From NCBI GenBank assembly GCA_002344885.1, contig DDUQ01000079.1:1-63779 (forward strand): 63,779 nt of DNA. Direction: 5' to 3'. A program made the position numbers and the translations under genes. The DNA comes from Comamonadaceae bacterium UBA2334. Its GTDB lineage: Bacteria > Pseudomonadota > Gammaproteobacteria > Burkholderiales > Burkholderiaceae_C. Shown here piece by piece: positions 41,971-51,232 of this stretch. The notes under the pieces were generated by a model. It searched no databases. It was not told the DNA's origin and saw only the letters and a list, made by a program, of their open reading frames with translations. How positions within the stretch are numbered: position 1 is the stretch's first letter; each line of letters begins with the position of its first letter.

Positions 41971-43614
41971 ATGTCCAGATTTTTTCCGCCGCTATCTCCG
42001 TTTGTGCCGCGTTTGCTGGCTGACCTGCGTGGCTACAGCGCCGCCAAATTTGCAAAAGACGCAGGGGCGGGGGCCACGGTGGGCATCGTTGCGTTGCCGC
42101 TGGCCATGGCCTTTGCCATTGCCAGCGGCCTCAAGCCGGAGGCCGGTTTGTGGACGGCCATCATCGCCGGTTTCATCATTTCTGCGCTGGGCGGGTCGTC
42201 GGTGCAAATCGGGGGGCCGGCGGGGGCGTTCATCGTCATCGTGTATGGCATCGTCGAGCGCTATGGCCTGGCCAACCTGCTCATTGCCACGGCCAGCGCG
42301 GGCGTGCTGCTGTTCCTCATGGGGCTGTTCAAACTGGGCACGCTGGTGCGTTTTGTGCCGGTGAGTGTGGTCATCGGGTTCACCAACGGCATTGCGGTGC
42401 TGATCGCGCTGTCGCAACTGCGCGATTGGCTGGGGCTGGACATCAGCAAAATGCCTGCCGATTTTTTCAGCCAGATCAGCGTGCTGTCCGCCAACCTGCG
42501 CAGCTTCAACCCCTATGCGTTTGCGCTGGGCGCGGTCTGTGTGCTGGGCCTGGCGGCCTGGCCGCGGTTGTTTGCCACCGACTCGCGGTTCCGTAAGTCT
42601 ATCGAGAACGCCGACACGGTGAGTGCACTCAACGCCACCTCGCGCATCCCTGCCCCGGTCGTGGCGCTGGTGACGCTGTCGCTGCTGGCCTGGGCGCTGC
42701 ACCTGCCGGTGGAAACCATCGGCACCCGGTTTGGCGGCATTCCACAGTCGGTGCCGGGCTTTCAGCTGCCCGATTTTTCGTGGGAAACGGTGAAGCAGTT
42801 GGTCACGCCCACGCTCGCCATTGCCCTGCTGGGGGCCATCGAGTCTTTGCTGTGCGCGCGCGTGGCTGACCAGTTGAGTGGCCTGCCCAAACATGACCCC
42901 AACCAGGAGTTGATGGCGCAGGGGGCTGCCAATTTTGTGGTGCCGTTTTTCGGCGGCATGCCGGCAACCGGCACCATTGCCCGCACCGTGACCAACATCC
43001 GCGCCGGTGCCGTGTCGCCGGTGGCGGGCATGGTGCATGCGGTCACGCTGGCAGTGGTGGTGCTGGCGGCTGCGCCGCTGGCCGCGCACATTCCGCTGGC
43101 GGTGCTGGCCGGGGTGCTGCTGTTCGTGGCCTGGAACATGGGCGAATGGCGCGAATTTGTCCGCCTGAAGCAGTTCAGCAATCACTACCGGTTGATGCTG
43201 CTGTCCACGTTCCTGGTCACGGTCATTTTTGACCTGACCGTGGCGGTGGAGTTGGGCCTGGTGCTGGCCGTGGCGCTGTTTGTGAAACGTCAGGCCAGTA
43301 TTTTTGTAGCTGAAAAGGTCGCAGACATCAGCGGTGAGCTGCATTTTCGCTTGTATGGCTCGCTGTTTTTTGGCGCGATTGACAAGCTGGACGCGCTGGT
43401 GGCCGAAGTGGAGGCCTCTCAGCCTGGGGTGGCGGTGCACCTGGACCTGAGCATGCTGATTGCGCTGGACACCAGTGGCCTCGATGCGCTGGAACAACTG
43501 CTGAAGGCCGTTCAGAAAAAACAGGGTAGCCTCTCGGCCCACTACCTGCAAGCCCAACCTCGGTCGCTGATGGAGCGGTCAGGATTCATTCAGCATTTGC
43601 AGCAGGCCAACTGA
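41971..43614 (+). CDS. SulP-family anion transporter with STAS domain
   Basis: This 547-residue inner-membrane protein has 10-12 helices, the N-terminal GIVALPLAMAFAIASGL and GGPAGAFIVIVYGIV blocks of SulP proteins, and a C-terminal STAS domain (LDLSMLIALDTSGLDALEQLL). Substrate may be sulfate, bicarbonate or dicarboxylates; it cannot be assigned. The start is uncertain: ATG 41971 (used here) or ATG 41944, neither with a good ribosome-binding site. Around codons 446-459, at the junction of membrane and STAS domains, the coding sequence contains an AT-rich interspersed repeat. It lies between ppsR and ppsA. Confidence 0.88.
   Translation: MSRFFPPLSPFVPRLLADLRGYSAAKFAKDAGAGATVGIVALPLAMAFAIASGLKPEAGLWTAIIAGFIISALGGSSVQIGGPAGAFIVIVYGIVERYGLANLLIATASAGVLLFLMGLFKLGTLVRFVPVSVVIGFTNGIAVLIALSQLRDWLGLDISKMPADFFSQISVLSANLRSFNPYAFALGAVCVLGLAAWPRLFATDSRFRKSIENADTVSALNATSRIPAPVVALVTLSLLAWALHLPVETIGTRFGGIPQSVPGFQLPDFSWETVKQLVTPTLAIALLGAIESLLCARVADQLSGLPKHDPNQELMAQGAANFVVPFFGGMPATGTIARTVTNIRAGAVSPVAGMVHAVTLAVVVLAAAPLAAHIPLAVLAGVLLFVAWNMGEWREFVRLKQFSNHYRLMLLSTFLVTVIFDLTVAVELGLVLAVALFVKRQASIFVAEKVADISGELHFRLYGSLFFGAIDKLDALVAEVEASQPGVAVHLDLSMLIALDTSGLDALEQLLKAVQKKQGSLSAHYLQAQPRSLMERSGFIQHLQQAN
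43306..43347 (+). repeat. AT-rich interspersed repeat, copy 6, inside the SulP gene
   Basis: TGTAGCTG, 13 bases, CATCA-G-CG, GTGAGCTGCA, TTTT: the consensus spacing is kept although the sequence is in frame and translated (VAEKVADISGELHF). It lies at the linker before the STAS domain. Confidence 0.5.
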
Positions 43615-43785
43615 GTGCCCGAACTTTAGAATGGAAGGTTGTCGGCACATGGTGATGCACCGCCTTGGATGCCAATCTCGACATTTTGGTTTGACAGCGC
43701 TCGATTCAGCCCCAGAACACGCACAACAACGGCTCGACTGACGCTGGCAACGCCCCCGGTTTTTTAACTTAGATGGAGTGTTCCC

Positions 43786-46176
43786 ATGTCTCAACTGTTC
43801 AGCCCGGATGCCCTGGTGGTGCCTTTCGAGCAACTTCGCATGACCGATGTCGAGGTTGTAGGCGGAAAAAATGCCAGCCTCGGTGAAATGATTTCACAGC
43901 TGCCCCAAGGCGTGCGTGTGCCCACGGGCTTTGCCACCACGGCACATGCGTTCCGCGAGTTTTTGGCCTACGACGGCCTGACTGACCGCATCAACGCCAA
44001 GCTGGATGCGCTGGACACCGAAGACGTGCGTGCGCTGGCCCAGGTGGGTGCCGAAATCCGTGCACTGGTGGAAAACCAGCCATTCCCGGCCGACCTGGAG
44101 GCCGCCATCCGCCAGGCCTTCGCCACGCTGAGCGCAGGCAACGCAGCCGCCAGTTTTGCCGTGCGCTCGTCGGCCACGGCCGAGGATTTGCCCGACGCCT
44201 CGTTTGCCGGTCAGCAGGAAACTTTTTTGAACGTGGTGGGCATCGACGAGGTGCTGCACAAAATGAAAGAGGTTTTTGCCAGCCTCTACAACGACCGCGC
44301 CATCAGCTACCGCGTGCACAAGGGCTTTGCCCATGCCGACGTGGCCCTGAGCGCCGGTGTGCAACGCATGGTGCGCTCCGACCTGGGCGCAGCCGGCGTG
44401 ATGTTCACCATCGACACCGAAAGCGGCTTTGAAGACGTGGTGTTCATCACCAGCAGCTATGGCCTGGGCGAAACAGTGGTGCAGGGTGCTGTCAACCCCG
44501 ACGAGTTCTATGTGCACAAGCCCATGCTGAAGGCTGGCAAGCGCGCCACCATCCGCCGCAACCTGGGCAGCAAGCTCATCCAGATGACGTTCAGCACGCC
44601 AGAAGAAAAGGCGCAAAGCGGCAAGCTGGTCAAAACCGTGGATGTACCTGTCGAGCAGCGCAATCGTTTCAGCCTGAGCGATGCCGATGTCGAGCAACTG
44701 GCGCATTACGCCCTGGTCATTGAGCAGCACTACGGCCGCCCCATGGACATTGAGTGGGGCAAAGACGGTACCGACGGTCAGCTCTACATCCTCCAGGCCC
44801 GCCCCGAAACCGTGAAAAGCCAGGCAGGCAACCAGGTGGAGCACCGCTACAAGCTCAAGGGCAAGAGCACCGTGCTGGCACAGGGCCGCGCCATCGGCCA
44901 GAAGATCGGCACCGGCCCCGTGCGCCTGGTGCACAACATTTCTGAAATGGACAAGGTGCAGCCTGGCGACATTCTCGTCACCGACATGACCGACCCGAAC
45001 TGGGAGCCTGTGATGAAGCGCGCCAGCGCCATCGTGACCAACCGGGGCGGACGCACCTGCCACGCGGCCATCATTGCGCGTGAACTGGGTATTCCGGCTG
45101 TGGTGGGTTGCGGCAACGCCACCGACCATCTGCAAGACGGCATGCTGGTCACCGTCAGCTGCGCCGAGGGCGACACCGGCCACATCTACGACGGTCTGCT
45201 GGAAACCGAAGTGACTGAAGTCAAGCGTGGCGAAATGGCTGACGCGGGCGTGAAGATCATGATGAACGTGGGTAACCCCCAACTGGCGTTCGACTTTGCG
45301 CAAATTCCCAACGGCGGCGTGGGCCTGGCGCGCCTGGAGTTCATCATCAACAACAACATCGGGGTGCACCCCAAGGCCATTCTGGAGTACCCCAACATCG
45401 ACGCCGACCTGAAGAAGGCGGTCGAATCGGTGGCGCGTGGCCATGCCAGCCCCCGTGCTTTCTACGTGGACAAGGTGGCCGAAGGTGTGGCAACCATTGC
45501 TGCGGCGTTCTGGCCCCGCCCGGTGATCGTGCGCCTGAGCGACTTCAAGAGCAACGAGTACCGCAAGCTCATGGGGGGCAGCCGTTACGAGCCCGATGAG
45601 GAAAACCCCATGTTGGGTTTCCGTGGCGCGGCCCGTTACATCAGCGAAGACTTCGCCGAAGCCTTTGCCATGGAGTGCGAAGCGCTCAAGCGCGTGCGCG
45701 AGGACATGGGTCTGACCAACGTGCAGGTCATGGTGCCGTTTGTGCGCACGCTCAAACAAGCCGAACGCGTCACGCAGATGCTGGCCGACAAAGGATTGAA
45801 GCGGGGCGAGAACGAACTCAAGCTCATCATGATGTGCGAGATTCCCAGCAACGCCATCCTGGCCGAGCAGTATCTGCAGTTCTTCGATGGCTTCAGCATC
45901 GGCTCCAACGACCTGACCCAACTCACGCTGGGCCTGGACCGCGACTCGGGCCTCGAATTGCTGGCGCACGACTTCGACGAGCGTGACCCTGCCGTGACTG
46001 CACTCATCAGCATGGCCATCAAAGCCTGCCGGGGTCAGGGCAAATACATCGGCATCTGTGGGCAGGGCCCCAGCGACCACCCTGACTTTGCCCAGTGGCT
46101 CAAGGCAGAGGGCATCAGCTCCATTTCCCTCAACCCCGATTCGGTGGTGGATACCTGGAAATTGTTGTCTGAATAA
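43786..46176 (+). CDS. ppsA: Phosphoenolpyruvate synthase
   Basis: The 796-residue enzyme makes PEP from pyruvate and ATP for gluconeogenesis. It shows the N-terminal ATP-grasp region (VGGKNASLGEM, RSSATAEDLPDASFAGQQET), the swivelling phosphohistidine domain with His426 in GGRTCHAAIIARELG, and the C-terminal TIM-barrel PEP/pyruvate domain (GSNDLTQLTLGLDRDS, the final GICGQGPSDHPDF). Length is normal for the family. A TTGACA-like element at 43691 may belong to its promoter, though no good -10 was found. Regulation by PpsR is expected. An AT-rich repeat begins at its stop codon. Confidence 0.97.
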   Translation: MSQLFSPDALVVPFEQLRMTDVEVVGGKNASLGEMISQLPQGVRVPTGFATTAHAFREFLAYDGLTDRINAKLDALDTEDVRALAQVGAEIRALVENQPFPADLEAAIRQAFATLSAGNAAASFAVRSSATAEDLPDASFAGQQETFLNVVGIDEVLHKMKEVFASLYNDRAISYRVHKGFAHADVALSAGVQRMVRSDLGAAGVMFTIDTESGFEDVVFITSSYGLGETVVQGAVNPDEFYVHKPMLKAGKRATIRRNLGSKLIQMTFSTPEEKAQSGKLVKTVDVPVEQRNRFSLSDADVEQLAHYALVIEQHYGRPMDIEWGKDGTDGQLYILQARPETVKSQAGNQVEHRYKLKGKSTVLAQGRAIGQKIGTGPVRLVHNISEMDKVQPGDILVTDMTDPNWEPVMKRASAIVTNRGGRTCHAAIIARELGIPAVVGCGNATDHLQDGMLVTVSCAEGDTGHIYDGLLETEVTEVKRGEMADAGVKIMMNVGNPQLAFDFAQIPNGGVGLARLEFIINNNIGVHPKAILEYPNIDADLKKAVESVARGHASPRAFYVDKVAEGVATIAAAFWPRPVIVRLSDFKSNEYRKLMGGSRYEPDEENPMLGFRGAARYISEDFAEAFAMECEALKRVREDMGLTNVQVMVPFVRTLKQAERVTQMLADKGLKRGENELKLIMMCEIPSNAILAEQYLQFFDGFSIGSNDLTQLTLGLDRDSGLELLAHDFDERDPAVTALISMAIKACRGQGKYIGICGQGPSDHPDFAQWLKAEGISSISLNPDSVVDTWKLLSE

Positions 46177-46217
46177 GCCTTTGGCGCTTTATTGACAATT
46201 GTGGAGTGCTACTTTTT
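46174..46217 (-). repeat. AT-rich interspersed repeat, copy 7
   Basis: On the minus strand: GTAGCAC, 13 bases, ATAAA-G-CG, CCAAAGGC, TTATT. It directly abuts the ppsA stop codon. Confidence 0.55.
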
Positions 46218-46288
46218 TATCTGATGCCTTGCCGGTGTTGCCCTGCCAGTGGCAGGGTGTCAGTTCGGTGGCACACAAGGGGTGAACC

Positions 46289-46816
46289 GTGGCCGCACGA
46301 TCCAGGCAACTGATATGGGGCATGTTGCCACTCGTCGTGGTGGCTGCTGTGGTGTTGACAGGGCAATTGGGTGGTTTCCGCGGTTCACCACGCGCGGCTC
46401 TGGGTGTGGCCGAGGGGCGTCTGGCTGCACCGTCCGACACCCCGAACAGCGTCAGCAGCCAGGTCGACTGGCATGCCAACCATCCTCAGCAGGCCTACGC
46501 GCGCATCGCACCGTTCAGGCCCGTCGAGGGTGAATCGATGGCCCAAGCCTGGACCCGGCTCAGCAAGGTGGTGCGGCGCACACCCGGCGTGGCAGTGGTG
46601 GCTGAAGAACCCACCTACCTGCGTGCCGAGGCCAGCACCCCTTGGCTGCGGTTTGTGGATGATGTGGAACTGCTTCGCGCCGACGCGACAGGGGTGATCC
46701 ACGTGCGCTCGGCCAGCCGACTGGGCCGCAAAGACTTTGGTGTCAACCGCGAGCGCATCGAGGCGTGGCGCGCTGCATTCGAAGCAGGGGCATCTCCGCG
46801 TCCCCCGTCACACTGA
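46289..46816 (+). CDS. DUF1499 family membrane-anchored protein
   Basis: The 175-residue protein has one N-terminal hydrophobic helix (about 9-25) and the DUF1499 domain. This includes LGVAEGRLAAPSDTPNSVSSQ (the usual PCPSTPN has lost its Cys here), FVDDVELLRADATGVIHVRSASRLGRKDFGVNRER near the C-terminus. Function is unknown. The start is a GTG at 46289, preceded by a weak purine stretch. It follows ppsA by 112 bases, mostly occupied by an interspersed repeat. Confidence 0.8.
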   Translation: MAARSRQLIWGMLPLVVVAAVVLTGQLGGFRGSPRAALGVAEGRLAAPSDTPNSVSSQVDWHANHPQQAYARIAPFRPVEGESMAQAWTRLSKVVRRTPGVAVVAEEPTYLRAEASTPWLRFVDDVELLRADATGVIHVRSASRLGRKDFGVNRERIEAWRAAFEAGASPRPPSH

Positions 46817-46943
46817 CTGACCCACCTTCCCGGGCAGGGCAGCGGCGCTTTTTGCCGGTGGGTGCCATGAGGGTTCTCCCGTCTTGCGGAGTGTGGTGTT
46901 GCATGGTGAAAATCAGGGGAGCCAACTGTGGGGCTGCCAGGCG

Positions 46944-47507
46944 ATGGCACGCTCCAACAGCCCGGGAACGCTGCAACGGTTGTTTGCATCACGTGGAGAC
47001 ATATCAAGGGTGCTCAAGGAAAAAACCATTCTGTCCAAAACAGACCTCGGACGCGATGCCATTGCGCAGCGCTTGCCTGTTTTGCCCGTCCGGCTGCGGC
47101 CCGGGCTGATCATGGTTGATGGCAAGCGCTCTGTGGGCGAACTGGCTGGCATGTTGACGGTCGCGGGCGGTTTGGCCGCATTGGAAGAACTGCACAACCT
47201 TGGTTTGGTGGAGATCATCGGCCAACCCGCTGCCGAGCCGGCACAGGCTGAAGCAGCGGCAGTGGCAGCAGACAGCGGCCCGTCCGCGCTCAGTTTTCCC
47301 GATTACGTCGCAACGCTGAAAGATTTTTTCAGCCGGGAGTTGGGGCCCAATGGGCAGATCCTGGTGTTGCAGATCGGCGCGGCACCTGACATGAAAACCC
47401 TGCGCCCGTTGGTGGACCGGGGTCTGGACAACCTCAAATACTTCAAAGGGGCCGGCGCGGTCGACAGCTTCAAGGCCACGCTGGGCAGGCTTGCGCCCCG
47501 GGCCTGA
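46944..47507 (+). CDS. Unknown protein, possibly regulatory
   Basis: The 187-residue product is not a family I recognise. It contains SKTDLGRDAIAQRLPVLPVRLRPGLIMVDGKRSVGELAGM, a helical, winged-helix-like region, then an Ala-rich linker and a C-terminal helical segment (FPDYVATLKDFFSRELG ... PLVDRGLDNLKYFKG). There is no signal peptide or membrane helix. The start is uncertain: ATG 46944 (used), ATG 46884, or GTG 47010, which begins VLKEKTILSK. It stands alone between DUF1499 and the HerA-like gene. Confidence 0.6.
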   Translation: MARSNSPGTLQRLFASRGDISRVLKEKTILSKTDLGRDAIAQRLPVLPVRLRPGLIMVDGKRSVGELAGMLTVAGGLAALEELHNLGLVEIIGQPAAEPAQAEAAAVAADSGPSALSFPDYVATLKDFFSRELGPNGQILVLQIGAAPDMKTLRPLVDRGLDNLKYFKGAGAVDSFKATLGRLAPRA

Positions 47508-47705
47508 GATGTGTCTGAGACGTACCTGCGATGTGCCTGCGGTTTACCTGAGCCGGTCGCAGGTATGTCCGTGGATCGGCCGGCGGCCGTGCAGGCATGT
47601 CGGTATCCGGGTCTGTGGACGGAGCTTGCGGCGGGGTTGTGGCCGGGTCAAGTGACCACCCGGCGTGGCCCGGAGCGCGGGAAGACAGCGTCTTACTGCA
47701 ACTGA

Positions 47706-49244
47706 TCAACGACGGCGGCCGCCGCCACCCAGCAGGCTGCCCATCACGCCGCGCAGAATCTCCCGTCCCACTTGGGTGCCAATGGTGCGCACGGTCGACT
47801 TGACCATGGTCTGTGCCAGCCCATCGCGCTGGCCGCCACGGGGGCCGGTGCTGCCAAACAGCATGTCTTTCACGCCATCCATCAGGCTGTTGCCTGCTTC
47901 AGCCTGGGGTGCGCCGCCTGTGGCGGTGCCAGTGGTGGCCCCACCCGCACTGTTGCCCGCTGCGCCACCGGTGGATTTACCTTTGAGCAGCTCGTAGGCC
48001 GATTCCCGGTCTACCGCCTTTTCGTACACGCCGGCCACCAGTGAGTTGGCGAGCAGGGCTTTGCGCTGGTCGGGGGTGATGGGCCCCAATTGACCTGACG
48101 GCGGCAGGATGTAAGCCCGCTCGGTGACGGCCGGGCGGCCTTTGTCGTCCAGAAAGCTCACCAGTGCTTCGCCCACCGCCAATTCGGTGATCGCGGCCTC
48201 GATGTCCAGCCCCGGCTTCTGGCGCATGGTTTGCGCGGTGGCCTTGACAGCCTTCTGGTCGCGCGGGGTGAAGGCGCGCAGCGCGTGCTGCACGCGGTTG
48301 CCCAGTTGGGCCAGCACGCTGTCAGGGATGTCCAGCGGGTTCTGCGTGACGAAGTACACGCCCACGCCCTTGGAGCGCACCAGCCGCACCACCAGTTCGA
48401 TGCGCTCCACCAGTGCTTTGGGGGCGTCGGCAAACAGCAGGTGTGCCTCGTCGAAGAAGAACACCAGCTTGGGTTTTTCGAGGTCGCCCACTTCGGGCAG
48501 GCTTTCAAACAGCTCGCTCAGCATCCACAGCAGGAAGGTGGAATACAGCTTGGGCGAGTTCATCAGCTTGTCGGCGGCCAGGATGTTGATCATGCCCAGC
48601 CCGCTTTCGGTCTGCATGAAATCGGCAATGTTCAGCATGGGCTCGCCGAAGAAGACGTCGCCACCCTGTTCCTCCACCTGCAGCAGGGCACGCTGGATGG
48701 CACCCACGCTCGCGGCGCTGATGTTGCCGTACTCGGTGGTGAAGTCCTTCGCGTTGTCGCCCACGTGCTGGCACATGGCGCGCAGGTCTTTCATGTCGAG
48801 CAACAGCATGCCGTTGTCGTCGGCGATTTTGAACACCAGTTGCAGCACGCCAGCCTGAGTGTCGTTCAGGTTCAGCATGCGGCTCAGCAGCAGGGGGCCC
48901 AGGTCGCTGACCGTGGCGCGGACCGGGTGGCCTTGCTCGCCAAACACGTCCCACAGGGTCACCGGGAAGGCCTTGGGCTCGGGCAAGTCCAGCTTGCGTT
49001 CGCCCAGAATTTTGGCCAGTTTCTCCCCCACCTTGCCGGGTTGGGACACGCCCGTCAGGTCGCCCTTGATGTCGGCCATGAAGACAGGTACCCCTTGGCG
49101 TGAGAACTGCTCGGCCAGGGCCTGCAGGGTCACGGTCTTGCCGGTGCCGGTGGCCCCGGTGATGAGGCCGTGGCGGTTGGCCTTGTCCAGGTGCAGGACG
49201 CATTCGGTGTGGGCGTTGCGGGCAATTATGAGCGGTTCGGTCAT
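47706..49244 (-). CDS. HerA-type ATPase, DUF853 (YjgR-like)
   Basis: The 512-residue ATPase has Walker A GATGTGKTVT near residue 30, Walker B KLVFFFDEAHLLF and a YFVTQNPLDIPD arginine-finger region, all as in the DUF853/YjgR branch of the HerA-FtsK superfamily. The cellular role is unknown; the family is found in many Proteobacteria without a NurA partner. The C-terminus carries a flexible Gly/Ala/Thr-rich linker and ends in GGGGRRR. ATG 49244 is chosen as the start of the conserved part. The 198-base gap after the previous gene holds nothing I can identify. Confidence 0.9.
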   Translation of the reverse strand: MTEPLIIARNAHTECVLHLDKANRHGLITGATGTGKTVTLQALAEQFSRQGVPVFMADIKGDLTGVSQPGKVGEKLAKILGERKLDLPEPKAFPVTLWDVFGEQGHPVRATVSDLGPLLLSRMLNLNDTQAGVLQLVFKIADDNGMLLLDMKDLRAMCQHVGDNAKDFTTEYGNISAASVGAIQRALLQVEEQGGDVFFGEPMLNIADFMQTESGLGMINILAADKLMNSPKLYSTFLLWMLSELFESLPEVGDLEKPKLVFFFDEAHLLFADAPKALVERIELVVRLVRSKGVGVYFVTQNPLDIPDSVLAQLGNRVQHALRAFTPRDQKAVKATAQTMRQKPGLDIEAAITELAVGEALVSFLDDKGRPAVTERAYILPPSGQLGPITPDQRKALLANSLVAGVYEKAVDRESAYELLKGKSTGGAAGNSAGGATTGTATGGAPQAEAGNSLMDGVKDMLFGSTGPRGGQRDGLAQTMVKSTVRTIGTQVGREILRGVMGSLLGGGGRRR

Positions 49245-49290
49245 GAGTGTGTCCTTGAGGGCGCGGAGCGGTCGAAATTCAGCGGCTGGG

Positions 49291-49764
49291 TCAGGCGTTG
49301 GCTGCATCCACGATGGGTGCTATTCGGTCGAGCGTGTCCAGAAGTTCGGGCACGATGTCGGTGGCGAGGTTCAGGTAGCCTGCTTTCAGTGCGTTGTCTT
49401 CCGGATAGTCGTGTGCAAAACTGTTGCGTATTGCACGCCAGTTTTGCCAGGACTGTACGCTGGACAGGTATCCGAGCTTTTCCAGGCGATGCAATTTGTC
49501 CAGCATGGGCCGATCTTCAAACGGCTCCTGCAGGTACGTCAGCACGGCCGGGAACAACCTGGAGCCCATCGCGTCTTGCAGTTTGGTAAACCGCAAGATG
49601 AACTGGTCCCAGTCTTGAACCTGTTCATCACTCAGCCCGGTCAACGCGCTGGCGCTCACGGGCAACATGGGGCTCAACGCATGCAGAGCATGGTTCAGGT
49701 GGTGAACGTGGCGCTGGCATTGTTGCCAGGCGTCAGTCAAGCGCAAACCGGCTGTCAGCTTCAC
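49291..49764 (-). CDS. HEPN-domain protein, probable toxin of an HEPN/MNT pair
   Basis: The 157-residue all-helical protein contains the HEPN RNase signature RX4H at Arg113-NSFA-His118, within WRAIRNSFAHDYPED. In type VII toxin-antitoxin systems the HEPN protein is an RNase toxin that is silenced by the nucleotidyltransferase. Its start overlaps the stop of the nucleotidyltransferase gene upstream by four bases. The alternative annotation is 'nucleotidyltransferase substrate-binding protein'. Toxicity cannot be judged from sequence. Confidence 0.8.
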   Translation of the reverse strand: MKLTAGLRLTDAWQQCQRHVHHLNHALHALSPMLPVSASALTGLSDEQVQDWDQFILRFTKLQDAMGSRLFPAVLTYLQEPFEDRPMLDKLHRLEKLGYLSSVQSWQNWRAIRNSFAHDYPEDNALKAGYLNLATDIVPELLDTLDRIAPIVDAANA

Positions 49765-50066
49765 AACAAGACCCCTTGCTCACGCGCCAGTTCAAAAATG
49801 GGTGGATGTGTGGAGCGTCCGGGGTAATCCAGCAGCACATCCAGCTTCTGTTCACCCAACAACGTGTATGCCGTTGCCAGGAACTGAGTGTGTGCCTGTG
49901 CGAGTTTGGCAGCGTCTGTCCAGTTGGACTCCACCAGCAGGTCAATGTCGCCGCCCCGTGCCATGTCGTTTGTGCGCGACCCAAAGAGTCGCACCTTGGC
50001 ATCTTCACCAAAGTGAACTCTGGCGGCCTGTTTGAGGCTGTCGCGTTCAAACGCTGTGAGTCGCAT
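49761..50066 (-). CDS. MNT-type minimal nucleotidyltransferase, probable antitoxin
   Basis: The 101-residue protein has the GSX10DXD motif (Gly29-Ser30 ... Asp40-x-Asp42, sequence GSRTNDMARGGDIDLLVE) and the third acidic site LDVLLD. MntA-type enzymes AMPylate their HEPN partner and so neutralise it. The gene precedes and overlaps the HEPN gene. ATG 50066 was chosen because an earlier Met at 50132 would add a Cys-rich tail foreign to the family. Confidence 0.82.
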   Translation of the reverse strand: MRLTAFERDSLKQAARVHFGEDAKVRLFGSRTNDMARGGDIDLLVESNWTDAAKLAQAHTQFLATAYTLLGEQKLDVLLDYPGRSTHPPIFELAREQGVLL

Positions 50067-50412
50067 GGAACAGTTTTGAAGGTGAAGTCCGGTAAACGGC
50101 ACGTTGGGACAAAACATGCTGATTTGATTCACATCATAAGAAAGTTTTGTGCCGGGTTTAGCACGGAGACATGCTGTGTTGGTAAAGGGTTGCAGACGGC
50201 CACTGGCGCATAGCGCGGAGCCTCGTCAACGCAACCCCGCGCGTCCGCGGCACGAAAACACGCCTGCCACAGGCAAGGATGTCCAAGGACGTCCAAATTT
50301 TCGCTCTGAGATAATCTGAGCGGGTCACACAAGCACTTTCAGCCGCGAATCCCATGCGGCCGGCTCCCGAGCGTTGAGCCGTTTTTCGAGTTTGAACAAT
50401 CAAGAGGTTTCG
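50067..50412. other. Intergenic region between the MNT gene and yebC
   Basis: These 346 bases carry no gene I can support. Around 50304-50323 is CGCTCTGAGATAATCTGAGCG, an imperfect inverted repeat enclosing GATAAT, a possible -10 element for yebC. No clear -35 was found. Confidence 0.4.
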
Positions 50413-51138
50413 ATGGCAGGGCATTCCAAATGGGCCAATATTCAACACCGCAAGGGCCGTCAGGACGAAAAGCGTGGCAAGTTGTGGACGCGGGTGATCC
50501 GCGAAATCACGGTGGCGGCGCGCAGCGGTGGTTCGGACCTGGGTGCCAACCCCCGTTTGCGCCTGGCCATTGACAAGGCCAAGGCCGTCAACCTGCCGGC
50601 CGACCGCATCAAGTACAACATCGACAAGGCCACCGGCAACCAGGAAGGTGTGTCCTATGAAGAAATCCGCTACGAAGGCTACGGCATTGGCGGTGTGGCG
50701 GTCATCCTGGACACCATGACCGACAACCGCGTGCGCACGGTGGCCGAGGTGCGCCATGCGTTCAGCAAACACGGCGGCAACCTGGGCACGGAAGGATCGG
50801 TGGCGTTCCAGTTCAAGCACTGTGGTCAATTGGTGTTTGCGCCCGGCGTGAGTGAAGACAAGGTCATGGAATTGGCGTTGGAAGCGGGTGCCGAGGATGT
50901 CATCGCCGACGACGACGGTGCCATCGAAGTGCTGACTGCGCCCGGCGACTTCGAAGCCGTGAAGAACGCACTGGAAGCGGCAGGCCTGGTGCCCGAGATG
51001 GCCGAAGTCACCATGCGAGCCGACAACACCATCGAATTGGCCGGAGACGACGCGGTTCGTATGCAGAAGCTGCTCGATGTGCTGGAAGACCTTGACGACG
51101 TGCAGAACGTGTTCCACAACGCGGCATTGGTGCTCTGA
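50413..51138 (+). CDS. yebC: YebC/PmpR-family protein
   Basis: The 241-residue protein starts MAGHSKWANIQHRKGRQDEKRGK, the family signature, and has GVAVILDTMTDNRVRTVAEVRHAF and the three-domain YebC layout. Members act as transcription regulators or, as recently described for related proteins, as translation factors helping at proline stretches. AAGAGG precedes ATG 50413. It is followed by purD. Confidence 0.96.
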   Translation: MAGHSKWANIQHRKGRQDEKRGKLWTRVIREITVAARSGGSDLGANPRLRLAIDKAKAVNLPADRIKYNIDKATGNQEGVSYEEIRYEGYGIGGVAVILDTMTDNRVRTVAEVRHAFSKHGGNLGTEGSVAFQFKHCGQLVFAPGVSEDKVMELALEAGAEDVIADDDGAIEVLTAPGDFEAVKNALEAAGLVPEMAEVTMRADNTIELAGDDAVRMQKLLDVLEDLDDVQNVFHNAALVL

Positions 51139-51232
51139 TTTGCCTCGACGCAGCGCCACGGCCGGCCAGTAGCTCACCCACTGTAAATTTTTCCCCATGG
51201 GCCAGGTCTGAACAGGGCCACCCGACTCGCAC

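Noticed and set aside
43894..46080. 728-codon open frame opposite ppsA
   Set aside because: The sense frame encodes complete PEP synthase; the antisense product has no recognisable domain.
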